This document shows, in pieces, positions 9,082 to 18,393 of a stretch of 64,000 nucleotides of DNA. Source of the stretch: CAVYXF01 sp963772335 (GTDB taxonomy: Bacteria > Pseudomonadota > Alphaproteobacteria > Rhizobiales > Rhodomicrobiaceae); assembly GCA_963772335.1 (NCBI GenBank), contig CAVYXF010000003.1:682001-746000 (forward strand), written 5' to 3'. Both the position numbers and the translations under genes were made by a program. A model generated the notes under the pieces. The model saw only the letters and a program-made list of their open reading frames with translations, had not been told where the DNA came from and did no database searches. How positions within the stretch are numbered: the stretch's first letter is position 1; the number at the start of each line of letters is the position of its first letter.

Positions 9082-9546
9082 ATGTCTCCACGTTCGCCCG
9101 AACTCGCCGACCGGTTGCGTGCCTTCGAAGAAGCGTGCCGTGAGCAGGGCTTCCCTGTGACGGTGCAGCGGCGCGTCATTTTCGAATGTGTGCTGCAGCG
9201 GCATGACCATCCAACCGCCGATCAGGTGCATGAGCAGGTTCGTGCCAGGGCTCCGGAAATTTCGCGCACCACGGTCTATCGCACGCTGGAGGCACTGGTG
9301 CAGATGGGAGCCATCCGGCGTGCGCATCACCTGGGGCCGGCCTCGCGTTTCGACGCCAATACCAGCCATCACCATCACCTCGTCTGCACGCGCTGCAATT
9401 CGGTGGTCGATTTCGAGGATCCGCGCCTCGACCGGCTGCCGATCCCCGACAAGGCGCTGACCAGCTTCCAGATCTTGGATTACTCCGTGCACTATGCCGG
9501 GCTGTGCGCCCACTGCCAGAAACTGGAAGGCGAGAGCGATCCCTAG
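9082..9546 (+). CDS. Fur-family transcriptional regulator (PerR-like)
   Basis: This 154-residue protein has an N-terminal winged helix (PVTVQRRVIFECVLQRHDHPTA and ISRTTVYRTLEALVQMGAI, the recognition helix) and a dimerisation domain with HHHHLVCTRC and a second pair CAHC, giving a four-Cys structural zinc site. The regulatory metal ligands fit a Fur/PerR protein rather than Irr, since no haem regulatory motif is seen. The start at 9082 gives the usual short N-terminus; the frame remains open upstream to 8926 but overlaps the phosphoesterase gene. Its targets are unknown. Confidence 0.88.
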   Translation: MSPRSPELADRLRAFEEACREQGFPVTVQRRVIFECVLQRHDHPTADQVHEQVRARAPEISRTTVYRTLEALVQMGAIRRAHHLGPASRFDANTSHHHHLVCTRCNSVVDFEDPRLDRLPIPDKALTSFQILDYSVHYAGLCAHCQKLEGESDP

Positions 9547-9612
9547 CGAGCGGCTTTCATTTGCACGTCACTTTCCTCGCCCAACCGTTGCGGCGATATC
9601 GATCTGAGGACA

Positions 9613-11184
9613 TTGCCGATGCATCATCATCAGCTCTGCTGCGCGCGCAACGACGCGGCGCCAATGCCGTTCGCGCCGCGACAAGCGGCCGCCGATCCGG
9701 CAGCGGCCTTCGACCGGGATGAGTGCCTTGATCTCGCCGACACCGCCCTGCGCCTTGCCCGCATCGCCGGGGCCGGCTACGCCGATATCCGCATCGGCGG
9801 CAATGAGCGCGAATACCTGTTTGCCCGCGAGGACAAGCTCCAGGCCATCAATTATGGCCTCGATGCGGGGTTCGGTGTCCGCGTACTGATGGGTGGAAGC
9901 TGGGGGTTTGCTGGCAGCAGCGTACTCAGCGAAGCCGAGATCGATCGCATGCTTGCGCTGGCGGTCGAGAACGCACGGGCGAACGCACTGATCCAGGCCG
10001 AGCCGATCGTAATCGAGGACCTGCCCGCCTACCGCCAGGACTGGGTCATGCCCTTGCGGACCGACCCGTTTGCCGTGGCCACCGACATCAAGACCACCCA
10101 TCTCCTCGCCATCAACGAAGCGGCGCTGAAAAGCGGCGCCGACTTCTGCTCGTCCATGCTTTATTTCGTCCGCGAGCAGAAATTCTTTGCCTCGACCCGC
10201 GGCAGTGCGATCTTCCAGACCAGGGTGCGCAGCGATGGCTCTTTCCGCATCAGCGCGGTGAACAAGGATACCGGCAAATTCGCGACCCGCGAGAGCATGG
10301 CGCCGTCACGCGGCGCGGGCTGGGACTATATCGAGAGCTGCGATCTCATTGCCGAGGCGACCCGCGCCGGCGGCGAAGCGCGCGAGAAGCTTGCGGCAAA
10401 GCCGATCGAGCCGGGCATTTATGATGTCGTCATCGCGCCGACCAATCTGTTCCTGACCATTCACGAAACGGTTGGGCATTCGACCGAGCTCGACCGAGCG
10501 CTCGGCTGGGAGGCGGATTTCGCCGGCACCTCTTTCGTCACGCCGGACAAGCTGGGCAAATTGCAGTTCGGCTCCCCCTTGATGACGGTCATGGCCGACC
10601 GGTCGCAGGATGGCGGGCTCGCGACGGTCGCCTTCGATGATGACGGCGTGCAGACTGCGGGGAAGGAGTTCCCGATCGTCGAGAACGGCATTTTCAAGAA
10701 TTACCAGATGGCGCTGGGGCAGGCGCAATATATCGGCCGCGACGCCTCGAATGGTTGCGCCTATTGCGACAGCCCCACGGCTTTCCCCATCCAGCGCATG
10801 CCGAATATCTCGCTGCAGCCGAACCCGCAGAGCTGCTCGCAGGGTGACCTGATCGGCGGCATTGAGCGCGGCATTTATATCGATGGCGCGGGTAGCTGGA
10901 GCATCGACCAGCAGCGCGACAACTTCCAGTTCGGCGGCCAGCTGTTCTATGAGATCCGCAACGGCCAGCTTGGCGCCATGCTGCGCGATGTCGCCTATCA
11001 GGGGCGCACCACTGCGTTCTGGAATTCGCTGGACGGCCTCGGCGACCGCTCGACCTATTTTCTCGGCGGCACGTTCAGCTGCGGCAAGGGCCAGCCGATG
11101 CAGGCGGCGCCCGTGTCGCATGGCGCGGTGCCGGCCCGCTTCCGCAATGTCACGGTGCTGAACACCGAGCGCGAGGATGTTTGA
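9613..11184 (+). CDS. tldD: Metalloprotease TldD
   Basis: This 523-residue TldD-family protein carries the zinc motif HExxxH as HETVGHS (~H284-H289). It continues with ELDRALGWEADFAGTSF and, near the C-terminus, IGLGLG-type glycine-rich segments such as FLGGTFSCGKGQP. TldD is the catalytic subunit of the TldD/TldE heterodimer, which degrades unfolded peptides and matures some RiPPs such as microcin B17. The next gene encodes the partner and starts 3 bases after this stop. The N-terminus has alternative Met codons at residues 1, 3 and 18; homology begins near residue 30. Confidence 0.92.
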   Translation: MPMHHHQLCCARNDAAPMPFAPRQAAADPAAAFDRDECLDLADTALRLARIAGAGYADIRIGGNEREYLFAREDKLQAINYGLDAGFGVRVLMGGSWGFAGSSVLSEAEIDRMLALAVENARANALIQAEPIVIEDLPAYRQDWVMPLRTDPFAVATDIKTTHLLAINEAALKSGADFCSSMLYFVREQKFFASTRGSAIFQTRVRSDGSFRISAVNKDTGKFATRESMAPSRGAGWDYIESCDLIAEATRAGGEAREKLAAKPIEPGIYDVVIAPTNLFLTIHETVGHSTELDRALGWEADFAGTSFVTPDKLGKLQFGSPLMTVMADRSQDGGLATVAFDDDGVQTAGKEFPIVENGIFKNYQMALGQAQYIGRDASNGCAYCDSPTAFPIQRMPNISLQPNPQSCSQGDLIGGIERGIYIDGAGSWSIDQQRDNFQFGGQLFYEIRNGQLGAMLRDVAYQGRTTAFWNSLDGLGDRSTYFLGGTFSCGKGQPMQAAPVSHGAVPARFRNVTVLNTEREDV

Positions 11185-11187
11185 CCG

Positions 11188-12522
11188 ATGCTGCTCACCC
11201 CCGAAGACGTCAGGGACATCACCAGCCGGCGCCTCGCCGCCTCGCGCGCCGATGGCTGCATCGTTCGCATCGGCGGCGGCAATAAGCTGAACCTGCGCTT
11301 TGCCCGCAATAGCGCGACCTCCAACGGCGCGCGCAGCGCGGTCAGCATCTCCATGACCTCCGAATTCGGCCAGCAATCCGGCTCGGCGACGGTGAGCAGC
11401 CTCGATGAGGACGCGCTGGAGGAGGCCCAGCGCCGGTCCGAGGCAATCGCCCGGCTTGCGCCGGCCGATCCCGAGCATATGCCGCCGCTCGGACCCCAGT
11501 CCTATGCCCCCGGCATTGCCTTCGATGCGGCGACCGCGGATTTGCGAGCGTCCGCGCTCGCCGGGGCGGCGCAGACCGCAATTTCCGCAGCGATCGCGCA
11601 CAATGTCGATGCGGCCGGCTACACCGAGGTCGGGGCGCAGTTTCGGGCGATGGCGACCAGCGCCGGCCTGTTCGCCTATGAGCAGCACAGCCTCGCCGAT
11701 CTGACCGTCACCGCGCGGCGCAAGGATGGCAGCTGGTCGGGCTGGGCAGGAGGGTCGGATTTCCGCTTCGGCGCGCTCGATCCTACGCGGATTGCCGAAC
11801 GAGCCGTGGGCAAAGCGGCCCAGGAGACGCCGCCCCTCGATCTCGAGCCGGGACAATACACCGTGATCCTCGAGTCGGCGGCGGTCGGCGAGCTGCTCAA
11901 TTACCTGCTGTGGTCGATGGACGCCCGCCGCGCCGACGAAGGACAGAGCTGGCTCAGCCGGAGAGGCGGGGGCACCCGGCTTGGCGAAGAGCTGTTCGAT
12001 CCGCGCGTGACCCTCACCTCCGATCCCGCTGACCCGCTCGCGCCGATCCCGCCTTTCGGACGTGAGGGCCTGCCCCAGGAGCGCACCGTCTGGGTGGAGA
12101 ACGGCGTCGTGAAGACGCTGGCGGTGTCGCGCTATTGGGCTGCCAAGACCGGGCGCGAAGCGCGGCCGAGTCCCTCAGGCCTCGTCATGGCCGGAGGTCC
12201 GACTTCGATCGAGGAGATGATCGGCGGCATACAGCGCGGCATTCTGGTGACGCGCGTCTGGTATAGCAATATGCTCGATCCGCGCACGCTGCTGGTGACG
12301 GGCCTCACCCGCGACGGCAATTTCCTTATCGAAAATGGTCGGATCGTCGGGCCGGTGCGCAATTTCCGCTTCAATGAGAGCCTGATCGCCATGCTCAGCA
12401 ATATCGAGGCGATCGGCCCGACGGAGCGCGTGCACGGCGGCGATATTGCCAGCGGCTCGATCGCGGCCCCGCCGCTTCTGGTGAAGTCGTTCACCTTCTC
12501 CTCCCGCTCCAGCGGGATTTAA
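11188..12522 (+). CDS. TldE/PmbA family protein, partner of TldD
   Basis: This 444-residue protein is homologous to TldD but lacks the zinc motif; the equivalent segment reads ESAAVGELLNY. That is the TldE/PmbA pattern, in which the subunit is structural. GTRLGEELFDPRVTLTSDP, the central ERTVWVENGVVKTL and IGGIQRGILVTRVWYSN are typical. It starts 3 bases after tldD, so the two are certainly co-transcribed and probably made in equal amounts. No RiPP precursor gene is visible nearby, so a general protein-quality role is more likely than peptide maturation. Confidence 0.9.
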   Translation: MLLTPEDVRDITSRRLAASRADGCIVRIGGGNKLNLRFARNSATSNGARSAVSISMTSEFGQQSGSATVSSLDEDALEEAQRRSEAIARLAPADPEHMPPLGPQSYAPGIAFDAATADLRASALAGAAQTAISAAIAHNVDAAGYTEVGAQFRAMATSAGLFAYEQHSLADLTVTARRKDGSWSGWAGGSDFRFGALDPTRIAERAVGKAAQETPPLDLEPGQYTVILESAAVGELLNYLLWSMDARRADEGQSWLSRRGGGTRLGEELFDPRVTLTSDPADPLAPIPPFGREGLPQERTVWVENGVVKTLAVSRYWAAKTGREARPSPSGLVMAGGPTSIEEMIGGIQRGILVTRVWYSNMLDPRTLLVTGLTRDGNFLIENGRIVGPVRNFRFNESLIAMLSNIEAIGPTERVHGGDIASGSIAAPPLLVKSFTFSSRSSGI

Positions 12523-12544
12523 ACACGCTCTCGACCTGCAGTGG

Positions 12545-12622
12545 TGTCATCCCTCCGAAAGGGGGCATCCAGTAATACGAAAAGCGTCTCGTGTGCTGGA
12601 TTCCCGCTTGCGCGGGAATGAC
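12545..12622. repeat. Palindromic intergenic repeat (GTCATCCC family)
   Basis: The ends GTCATCCC and GGGAATGAC are inverted, with an internal GGATTCCCGC-TTG-CGCGGGAATG hairpin. It lies between the convergent tldE and dehydratase genes, where it may also act as a bidirectional transcription barrier. Related hairpins occur near 42320, 43474 and 47805. Confidence 0.65.
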
Positions 12623-12663
12623 AACAGAGCGGGAATCGATGCCGCCAAAAAGGCAGCGCCAGC

Positions 12664-13638
12664 TCAAACAACCGGCGTTTCGCCGCGCACAATCTGCGCA
12701 AACACCGCCATGTCGATATTGCCGCCGGAGAGGATCAGCGCGGCGCGCTTGGTGCTCTTGCCGCGGCTGTCCTTCAGCAGGGCCGCGAGCGCAGCGGCCC
12801 CCGCGCCCTCCGCCAGATTATGCGTGTCGGTGTAGATCATCCGCACGGCTTCGGCGATTTCGGCCTCGCTCACCCGGACGATGCCGCCCGCGCCTCGCCA
12901 GATGATGTCGAACGGCTCGTCTTGCGGCTCCCGGCAGGCCATGCCGTCGGCGAAGGTGCGCGCGCTCTCCGTCGAGACCGGTCGGCCCGCTTCGAGCGAC
13001 AGAGCGAAAGCCGGCGCATTTTCAGCAACGACGCCGACGATTTCCGTCTTGAGCCCGAGCAGATCGCGCACGGTGATCAGCCCGCAGATGCCGGAGCCCA
13101 TGCCGATCGGAACATAGACGCGGTCGATCTCCGGCCATTGCGTGAACAGCTCATGCGCATAGCTGGCAACACCGATCACCAGCCCCCGGTGGAACGAGGG
13201 CACGTAGTGATAGCCGCGCTCTTCCTCAATGCGCACCGCAATTTTGCGGCTTTCGTCGAAGTCCTTGCCCGCGACCATCAGCGTGCCGCCGAAGGCTACC
13301 ATCGCGGCGTTCTTTTCGGGCGAATTGCCCTCCGGGACCACGATCAGCGCCGGAATGCCGGCGCGCGCAGCGGCAATCGCGACCGACTGGCCGTGGTTGC
13401 CTCGCGTTGCAGTGACGAGACCGGTCGGCATTTGCCCGCTTCGGCGCAGCGTCTCCAGATAGGTCAGCCCGCCGCGCGCCTTGAACGATCCGGTCGGTGT
13501 ATGGTTCTCGTGCTTGAGGATGACATCCATACCGGTGCGGCGCGCCAGCAGCGGCCAGGCATAGGCGGGAGTTGGTGACACGAGGGTGCGCACCACCTTC
13601 GTCGCATCCTCGAGCTCACTGAGACTGAAAAGCGGCAT
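12664..13638 (-). CDS. Threonine/serine dehydratase-like PLP enzyme (fold type II)
   Basis: This 324-residue PLP enzyme has the Schiff-base lysine in PTGSFKARGG (~K53), the ATRGNHGQSVA phosphate-side motif and the GxGSGICGL phosphate-binding loop. GLVIGVASYAHEL and LSGGNID near the C-terminus are typical of the threonine dehydratase/EutB branch. It would convert threonine, serine or a related 3-hydroxy amino acid to a 2-oxo acid and ammonia. EutB-type enzymes of (hydroxy)ectoine breakdown are close relatives, but no other ectoine genes are seen here. It ends convergently with tldE and is divergent from the AraC-type regulator, which may control it. Confidence 0.85.
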   Translation of the reverse strand: MPLFSLSELEDATKVVRTLVSPTPAYAWPLLARRTGMDVILKHENHTPTGSFKARGGLTYLETLRRSGQMPTGLVTATRGNHGQSVAIAAARAGIPALIVVPEGNSPEKNAAMVAFGGTLMVAGKDFDESRKIAVRIEEERGYHYVPSFHRGLVIGVASYAHELFTQWPEIDRVYVPIGMGSGICGLITVRDLLGLKTEIVGVVAENAPAFALSLEAGRPVSTESARTFADGMACREPQDEPFDIIWRGAGGIVRVSEAEIAEAVRMIYTDTHNLAEGAGAAALAALLKDSRGKSTKRAALILSGGNIDMAVFAQIVRGETPVV

Positions 13639-13775
13639 GGCTACTCCTCCTGCTCGGGCGGTTTCTCATTTGATAGCAGCAGATGGCCTGGCGAGGCTTT
13701 CAGGATTCTGATCCAAACGCTTTGGCGCTGCACACGAACCGCTTTGAGCGGACGGCGTTGCGGCTATGATGAGCT

Positions 13776-14606
13776 ATGCAGGCACGAACACATAAGGTGA
13801 GCCAAGCCAGGCGGCGTCCGCACAAGCTGGTGATCGATGGCTTATGCGAGATCGAACTGCTTCCCGCTGCCGGGTACCGGGCATCCTATACGCCGCCTCA
13901 TCCCGTGATCGGGTTTGGGTTTGATGCCCAATCCGGCGTGCACGCGTTTGCGAGCAGTCGCCGGAGCGCGTTTTATGCGAGACCCAACCATCTCTCCTGG
14001 GTGCCGGCGGGATGTGATATTTATTCACAGTCCGACAAAGGCGGCGAATATCTGAAGATTACGCTTTACCAGATCGTTCCCCGATGCCATCGCGCCGAGC
14101 ACCGTTTCAGCAATGTCATCGACCCGATCGCGATCGGCGCCGCACACCGATTGCGCAGCGATTTGATTGCCAGCAATCCCGCCGATCCCCTCGGGTGTGC
14201 TCGCCACCTTCGGATCCTCATGGATCGGATCGCCTGTCATCTGACTGGCCGTTGTGCGGAACCGCGCGCAGCATCATGGATGACGCCGCGCCGGTTGCGT
14301 CATGTTGATGAGCTCATCGAGGCCGGCTTGGATAAACGGCTCGCCGTGCACGAGTTGGCCGCCGCACTTGGGCTTTCCGCCGGATTTTTCTCGCGCGCAT
14401 TCAGGGCGGCGACTGGAAAGGCACCCTACGACTACATTATCGACCGCCGCGTCGCCCGCGCCCGCATGTTGTTGCAGGTGCCAGACTTCACCTTATCGAA
14501 CGTCGCTTACGCCAGCGGTTTTTCCTCACATGCCCATATGAGCGCCGTCTTTCGTGAAAGGTTGGGGGCCACGCCGAGCGACATCCGGCGCACTGCGGCG
14601 CATTGA
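13776..14606 (+). CDS. AraC-family transcriptional regulator
   Basis: This 276-residue protein has an N-terminal cupin-like half (around residues 15-130) and a C-terminal pair of helix-turn-helix motifs. The first is LAVHELAAALGLSAGFFSRAF; the second is FTLSNVAYASGFSSHAHMSA followed by FRERLGATPSDIRR. It is divergent from the PLP dehydratase gene across a 137-base gap, and that arrangement often means the regulator acts on its neighbour. The effector is unknown. Confidence 0.88.
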   Translation: MQARTHKVSQARRRPHKLVIDGLCEIELLPAAGYRASYTPPHPVIGFGFDAQSGVHAFASSRRSAFYARPNHLSWVPAGCDIYSQSDKGGEYLKITLYQIVPRCHRAEHRFSNVIDPIAIGAAHRLRSDLIASNPADPLGCARHLRILMDRIACHLTGRCAEPRAASWMTPRRLRHVDELIEAGLDKRLAVHELAAALGLSAGFFSRAFRAATGKAPYDYIIDRRVARARMLLQVPDFTLSNVAYASGFSSHAHMSAVFRERLGATPSDIRRTAAH

Positions 14607-14662
14607 GCCTTTATGCGTGATAATTTTAGCTGGGATAGATCGATATAGCTTCTCGCTCCGTG

Positions 14663-15544
14663 TCATTCCATCGCGGCGATACCGTCCGCGATTGCAACCG
14701 TGCGGCGCGCCATCTCCGCATGCATGATCTCGGCCATGCGTCCCTCAACCATGATGACACCCTTGCCGAAATTCTCCGGCAGAGCGAAAGCGGCGATAAT
14801 CTTCTGCGCCCATTCGACGTCCCCGGCGGCGGGCGTGAACACCGCGTTGCACGGATCGATCTGGCTGGGGTGCACGAGCGTCTTACCGTCCATGCCAAGC
14901 AGTCGGCCCTGCTCGCATTCGGCCCGGAAGCCGGCCTCATCGCCAATCGCGTTGTACACCCCGTCCAGCACATCGATGCCGTAGGGCCGAGCAGCAGCGA
15001 TGGTGATCGAGAGCCAGGCCAGCATGCCGATGCGATCGCCGCCAAGCGAGGCGCGGGTCTCCTTGGAGAGGTCGTTGGTGCCCATCACGAACACGGTGAG
15101 GGGATAAGCCTCGGCGGGGCCACCCGCCGCGATCTCGGCTGCATTGAGAATGGCGAGCGGGGTTTCCATCATCGCCCAGAGCGCCAGGGTTGGCGGCGCA
15201 CCGGCCGCGCTCAGTGCAGCGCGGGCCACTTGCAAGTCCGCGCACGACTGCACCTTGGGCAAGAGCAGCGCGTCGGCGCCGCTGAGCGCCGCAGCCTTCA
15301 GATCGGCCTCACCCCACTCTGTGCTAAGGCCATTGATGCGCACCACCACTTCGCGGCGGCCATAGCCGCCGGCCTTCACCGCGGCAACAGCCTGCTCACG
15401 CGCATGATCCTTTGCGTCCGGCGCGACCGCGTCCTCCAAATCGATGATGATGCCGTCGGCAGCAAGCGACTTCGCCTTCTCCAAGGCACGGGCGTTCGAG
15501 CCCGGCATATAGAGCACGCTGCGGCGTGGGCGAACGACTGTCAT
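14663..15544 (-). CDS. CoA ester lyase (HpcH/HpaI-CitE family)
   Basis: This 293-residue TIM-barrel lyase opens RRSVLYMPGSNARALEKA, the CoA-binding start typical of CitE/malyl-CoA lyases. It has DLEDAVAPDAK with acidic residues near the metal site, VRINGLST, MMETPLAI carrying the metal Glu, and GTNDLSKE. GMDGKTLVHPSQI closes the CoA site. It would cleave a 3-hydroxyacyl-CoA such as malyl-, methylmalyl- or citramalyl-CoA to acetyl- or propionyl-CoA plus a 2-oxo acid. The start at 15544 is preceded by GAGGTA at 7 bases; the frame extends to 15745 without family support. Confidence 0.87.
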   Translation of the reverse strand: MTVVRPRRSVLYMPGSNARALEKAKSLAADGIIIDLEDAVAPDAKDHAREQAVAAVKAGGYGRREVVVRINGLSTEWGEADLKAAALSGADALLLPKVQSCADLQVARAALSAAGAPPTLALWAMMETPLAILNAAEIAAGGPAEAYPLTVFVMGTNDLSKETRASLGGDRIGMLAWLSITIAAARPYGIDVLDGVYNAIGDEAGFRAECEQGRLLGMDGKTLVHPSQIDPCNAVFTPAAGDVEWAQKIIAAFALPENFGKGVIMVEGRMAEIMHAEMARRTVAIADGIAAME

Positions 15545-16272
15545 GCGGGATACCTCGCTGGCTGGGGAAGCAAAGAGCTTATCATCGCAGGCCCGATTCC
15601 CGTCAATGATGGGAGGGTGGGAGCGGCGCGACGACGCGTGTCCCTCTGCTGAGGGCCACGTCATATTACGGTGAGAGTTTCTGCCGGACGAGTGGTGTGC
15701 CAAAGACACACGCAGGATGGCCCATGTGTTGACCACTGTTGGCACGGCAAGGTTCTGCCCTTTTCATGCCCAAATTGCAGGCAAAGGTCTGCCGCAAGAT
15801 AAAAAGGCCTGCCCTTCGCCGTTAGACGAGGAGCAGGCACAATCTTCGTAGAAAGTCGATGGACGGTCACCCGCGCCGCCAAGCCGCTTAGACCGCCATT
15901 CTTATTGCCGACCAAAGGCCGACTTTATTGGGGATCGGCAAGTACGCATTCGGACAGACAAAAAGACCACCCCTATACAACGGGTACGATAAAATACGCC
16001 TCTACGCCTTTATGGGGCGCAGTTGTCCAGATATTAGAACACACATCCCCAATTTAAATTAATAGAATTGCAACCACCGTTGACATCGATTGCTGCAGCT
16101 CTTCATCAAATCCCGCCGACTTTCTTTCCGTCCTGCGTGAAAGTCCATCATCGCGGTAAGGCTTTTGTAACGAAATGATCCAGCAGGCGATGTGGCTTTT
16201 GTCACACCAAGTCGTCGTTGCGCATGGTTGTAGCTTTTTTGCAACTGCAACCGCCACGGCAGGCTAACCGCC
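15545..16272. other. Gene-free stretch between the CoA lyase and the Crp/Fnr regulator
   Basis: About 730 bases contain no coding frame with recognisable features, and short open frames of 60-85 codons lack ribosome binding sites or known motifs. The upstream region of the CoA lyase occupies the left end. Around 15960-16060 the sequence is AT-richer than its surroundings. I see no strong terminator. Confidence 0.4.
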
Positions 16273-17082
16273 CTACTCGCCGCTCGCCTCTTGGACGAGC
16301 CGTTCGAGCTGCGCGATGCTCTTCACGGTGATCGTGCGGCCTTTGCGTTCGATGATTCCGAGCTTGCTCAGCCGGCTCAGCTCACGTGATACGGCCTCAC
16401 GATGCGTGCTGATGCGCGCGGCCAGATCCGAATGGGTCGGGGCCGGGCTGAGTTCCGCATTCCCCGTATCGTCGAGTGACTTTTTTGCCATTCGGAGCAG
16501 CTCACAATGCACGCGGTTCCTTACGCCAAGCGTGCTGAACTCGACGATGCGCGCGGTAAGTGTCCGCAGCAATCCCACTAGATGGCGCATCACCGCTGCC
16601 GCGAAACCGCGGTCGATTTCGGTGAGCTCCCAAAACAGTTGCGCGCTGATTGCCAGAACGGTGCATGGCCGTACCGCTTCGACGGTGGCAGAGCGCCCTT
16701 GGCCGTCGATCGCTGCGAATTCGCCGACCACTTCGCCAGGGTCGATGCGCCGGAATGCCACCGCCTTGCCGCCCGCGGAATAGAAGGTCACGCGCGCCTG
16801 TCCGGAGAGCAGGATGAACACATCCTGGGACGGATCGCCTCGGCGGATCAGCTCCTGACCCTTGACGAAGGTCAAGCGGGAGCCTTGCTTTTCCAGTCGG
16901 CTCAGCCCTGCATCCGACATCTTCGCAAGTAGCGGGACGCTGCGCAGGGGCAGCTTCCGGTAGTCGATTTTTGGTCCGCTAGGTTGGCGCCGGCTACCAC
17001 CCTGGCCACCACTGCGCGCTCCGGTCGGATTATGTTGCGCAGCGAAGGATACCGCGAAAGCTACTCGTTTTTCGTCTGTCAT
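16273..17082 (-). CDS. Crp/Fnr-family transcriptional regulator
   Basis: This 269-residue protein has a disordered basic N-terminus (~1-45), a cyclic-nucleotide-binding beta roll (~50-165, with PGEVVGEFAAIDGQGRSATVEA corresponding to the phosphate-binding cassette) and a C-terminal winged helix (THSDLAARISTHREAVSRELSRLSKLG). The cassette keeps G-E and R-S-A, consistent with binding a cyclic nucleotide. No FNR cysteines are present at the N-terminus. It is divergent from a class III cyclase gene 146 bases away, suggesting that the cyclase makes its ligand. Confidence 0.88.
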   Translation of the reverse strand: MTDEKRVAFAVSFAAQHNPTGARSGGQGGSRRQPSGPKIDYRKLPLRSVPLLAKMSDAGLSRLEKQGSRLTFVKGQELIRRGDPSQDVFILLSGQARVTFYSAGGKAVAFRRIDPGEVVGEFAAIDGQGRSATVEAVRPCTVLAISAQLFWELTEIDRGFAAAVMRHLVGLLRTLTARIVEFSTLGVRNRVHCELLRMAKKSLDDTGNAELSPAPTHSDLAARISTHREAVSRELSRLSKLGIIERKGRTITVKSIAQLERLVQEASGE

Positions 17083-17108
17083 TTTCTTTTCTCTTCACGA
17101 AAACCGGG

Positions 17109-17132
17109 CAAGTTTTCACGCGAAAACACTTG
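17109..17132. promoter_or_regulatory. Imperfect palindrome between the Crp/Fnr regulator and the cyclase
   Basis: A perfect GTTTTC-ACGC-GAAAAC palindrome (17112-17127) is flanked by CAAGT/ACTTG inverted ends. It sits in the only intergenic space between the two divergent genes, about 27 bases from the regulator start and 97 from the cyclase start. It is not the canonical TGTGA-TCACA Crp site. A role as operator for the adjacent regulator is inference. Confidence 0.4.
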
Positions 17133-17228
17133 ACAAGCCGGGAGAAAGGCCAACTCCTACAACCGTTAGTTTCAGGTTTTTGTGTCCGAGTTTTGGCCGC
17201 GAATTGATAGTTAGCAGGCAAGGCAGTT

Positions 17229-18269
17229 ATGCAGCGTAAATTGACCGCAATCGTGGCAGCCGACGTAGTTGATTACAGCATTCATCTCGGCAGGGACGAA
17301 GTCGCAACACTGACCACGCTCAATACACTTCGGCGCGAGGTGGTTCTTCCAGCGGTGGATAACTATAACGGCCAAATCATCCGGTTGATGGGTGACGGCT
17401 CGATCATAATTTTCGACAGTGCGCTCGCGGCGCTGCAATTTGCCATGGATGTACAGAGCGTTATGGCCGAGCGGGCCGAGCAAGCTGAAGCGGACTCGAC
17501 TATTGAGTTCCGCATGGGTGTCAATCTCTCCGACATCATCCTGCAGGATAACGACATCCATGGTGACGGCATTAATATTGCCGTGCGGCTGGAGGAACTG
17601 GCACCCGTCGGCGGAATTTGCGTGTCCCACAGCATTTATATGCAAACCAAGGGCGCCGCGGGCCGAGAGTTACTGCCGCTCGGCGAGCGGCAGCTCAGAA
17701 ACATCGCCGAGCCGGTGTTCGTCTGGCGATGGCATCCGCGCAAGAACACTGGCGATCTCGGCAGTGTCAATCCTTTTCCGATGCGCAAAGGCGAGTATCA
17801 GGGGCGGCAAATCCTGGATCCCCAGGTCACCGCGCTGCTCGTTGATCTGCATATGCGCTCCGCCAGGCTCGCCGTCTCGGATGCCTTCGATGCGATACTG
17901 AGCGAGCCCGATGAGGGGCGCAACGTGAGCATGGAGGACATTTACAGAATACTGGGGGAAAAGCTGAATGCGGCACGCGGGATGCTGCACCCCATCCAGA
18001 TCGAATCCGTCGGCGACATCCGGGATTTTACGGTTGGACTATGGCAGAACCCGCAGTCCATGGCCGAATTCGTCTCCAATGTGTTCGACAGCGCCTCGAC
18101 CTCCTATGCTGCGCGGCTCCTGCCGCTGATTCAGAATATCCTCAGCGCCGACACGCCGCCCTTGGCCAAGCGCACGCAATTTTTGGAGCTGGTGCACACC
18201 TTCATGACCAATGACATGGCGCCCCGCCTCAAGAGCGTCATCAAATACGCTTTCGTCGAGACCGCCTGA
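17229..18269 (+). CDS. Class III adenylate/guanylate cyclase with an unknown C-terminal domain
   Basis: This 346-residue protein has an N-terminal class III cyclase domain (residues ~5-165). The metal Asp residues are in AADVVDYS (D12) and LMGDGSIII (D56), and the transition-state Asn and Arg are in DGINIAVRLEEL (N116, R120). The position normally held by the adenine-contacting Lys before the second motif is Arg (RLMGD), a conservative change also compatible with activity. After residue ~180 comes a mostly helical region of ~160 residues that I do not recognise. There is no membrane segment. It probably supplies cNMP to the divergent Crp/Fnr regulator. Confidence 0.85.
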   Translation: MQRKLTAIVAADVVDYSIHLGRDEVATLTTLNTLRREVVLPAVDNYNGQIIRLMGDGSIIIFDSALAALQFAMDVQSVMAERAEQAEADSTIEFRMGVNLSDIILQDNDIHGDGINIAVRLEELAPVGGICVSHSIYMQTKGAAGRELLPLGERQLRNIAEPVFVWRWHPRKNTGDLGSVNPFPMRKGEYQGRQILDPQVTALLVDLHMRSARLAVSDAFDAILSEPDEGRNVSMEDIYRILGEKLNAARGMLHPIQIESVGDIRDFTVGLWQNPQSMAEFVSNVFDSASTSYAARLLPLIQNILSADTPPLAKRTQFLELVHTFMTNDMAPRLKSVIKYAFVETA

Positions 18270-18393
18270 ACTCAGACGCGCCCTCGCCTCGCCTTCCTCG
18301 CCTGACGCCACCTCAGACCTCCACAAGGCTTGAGAAACAGCGGCGGGAGAGCTACAAACAGCGCCAATTTCCCTCAAATTTTGCGAAGAGCTC

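Noticed and set aside
16054..16257. 67-codon minus-strand frame downstream of the Crp/Fnr gene
   Set aside because: No ribosome binding site, no hydrophobic or domain signature; overlaps another similar frame.
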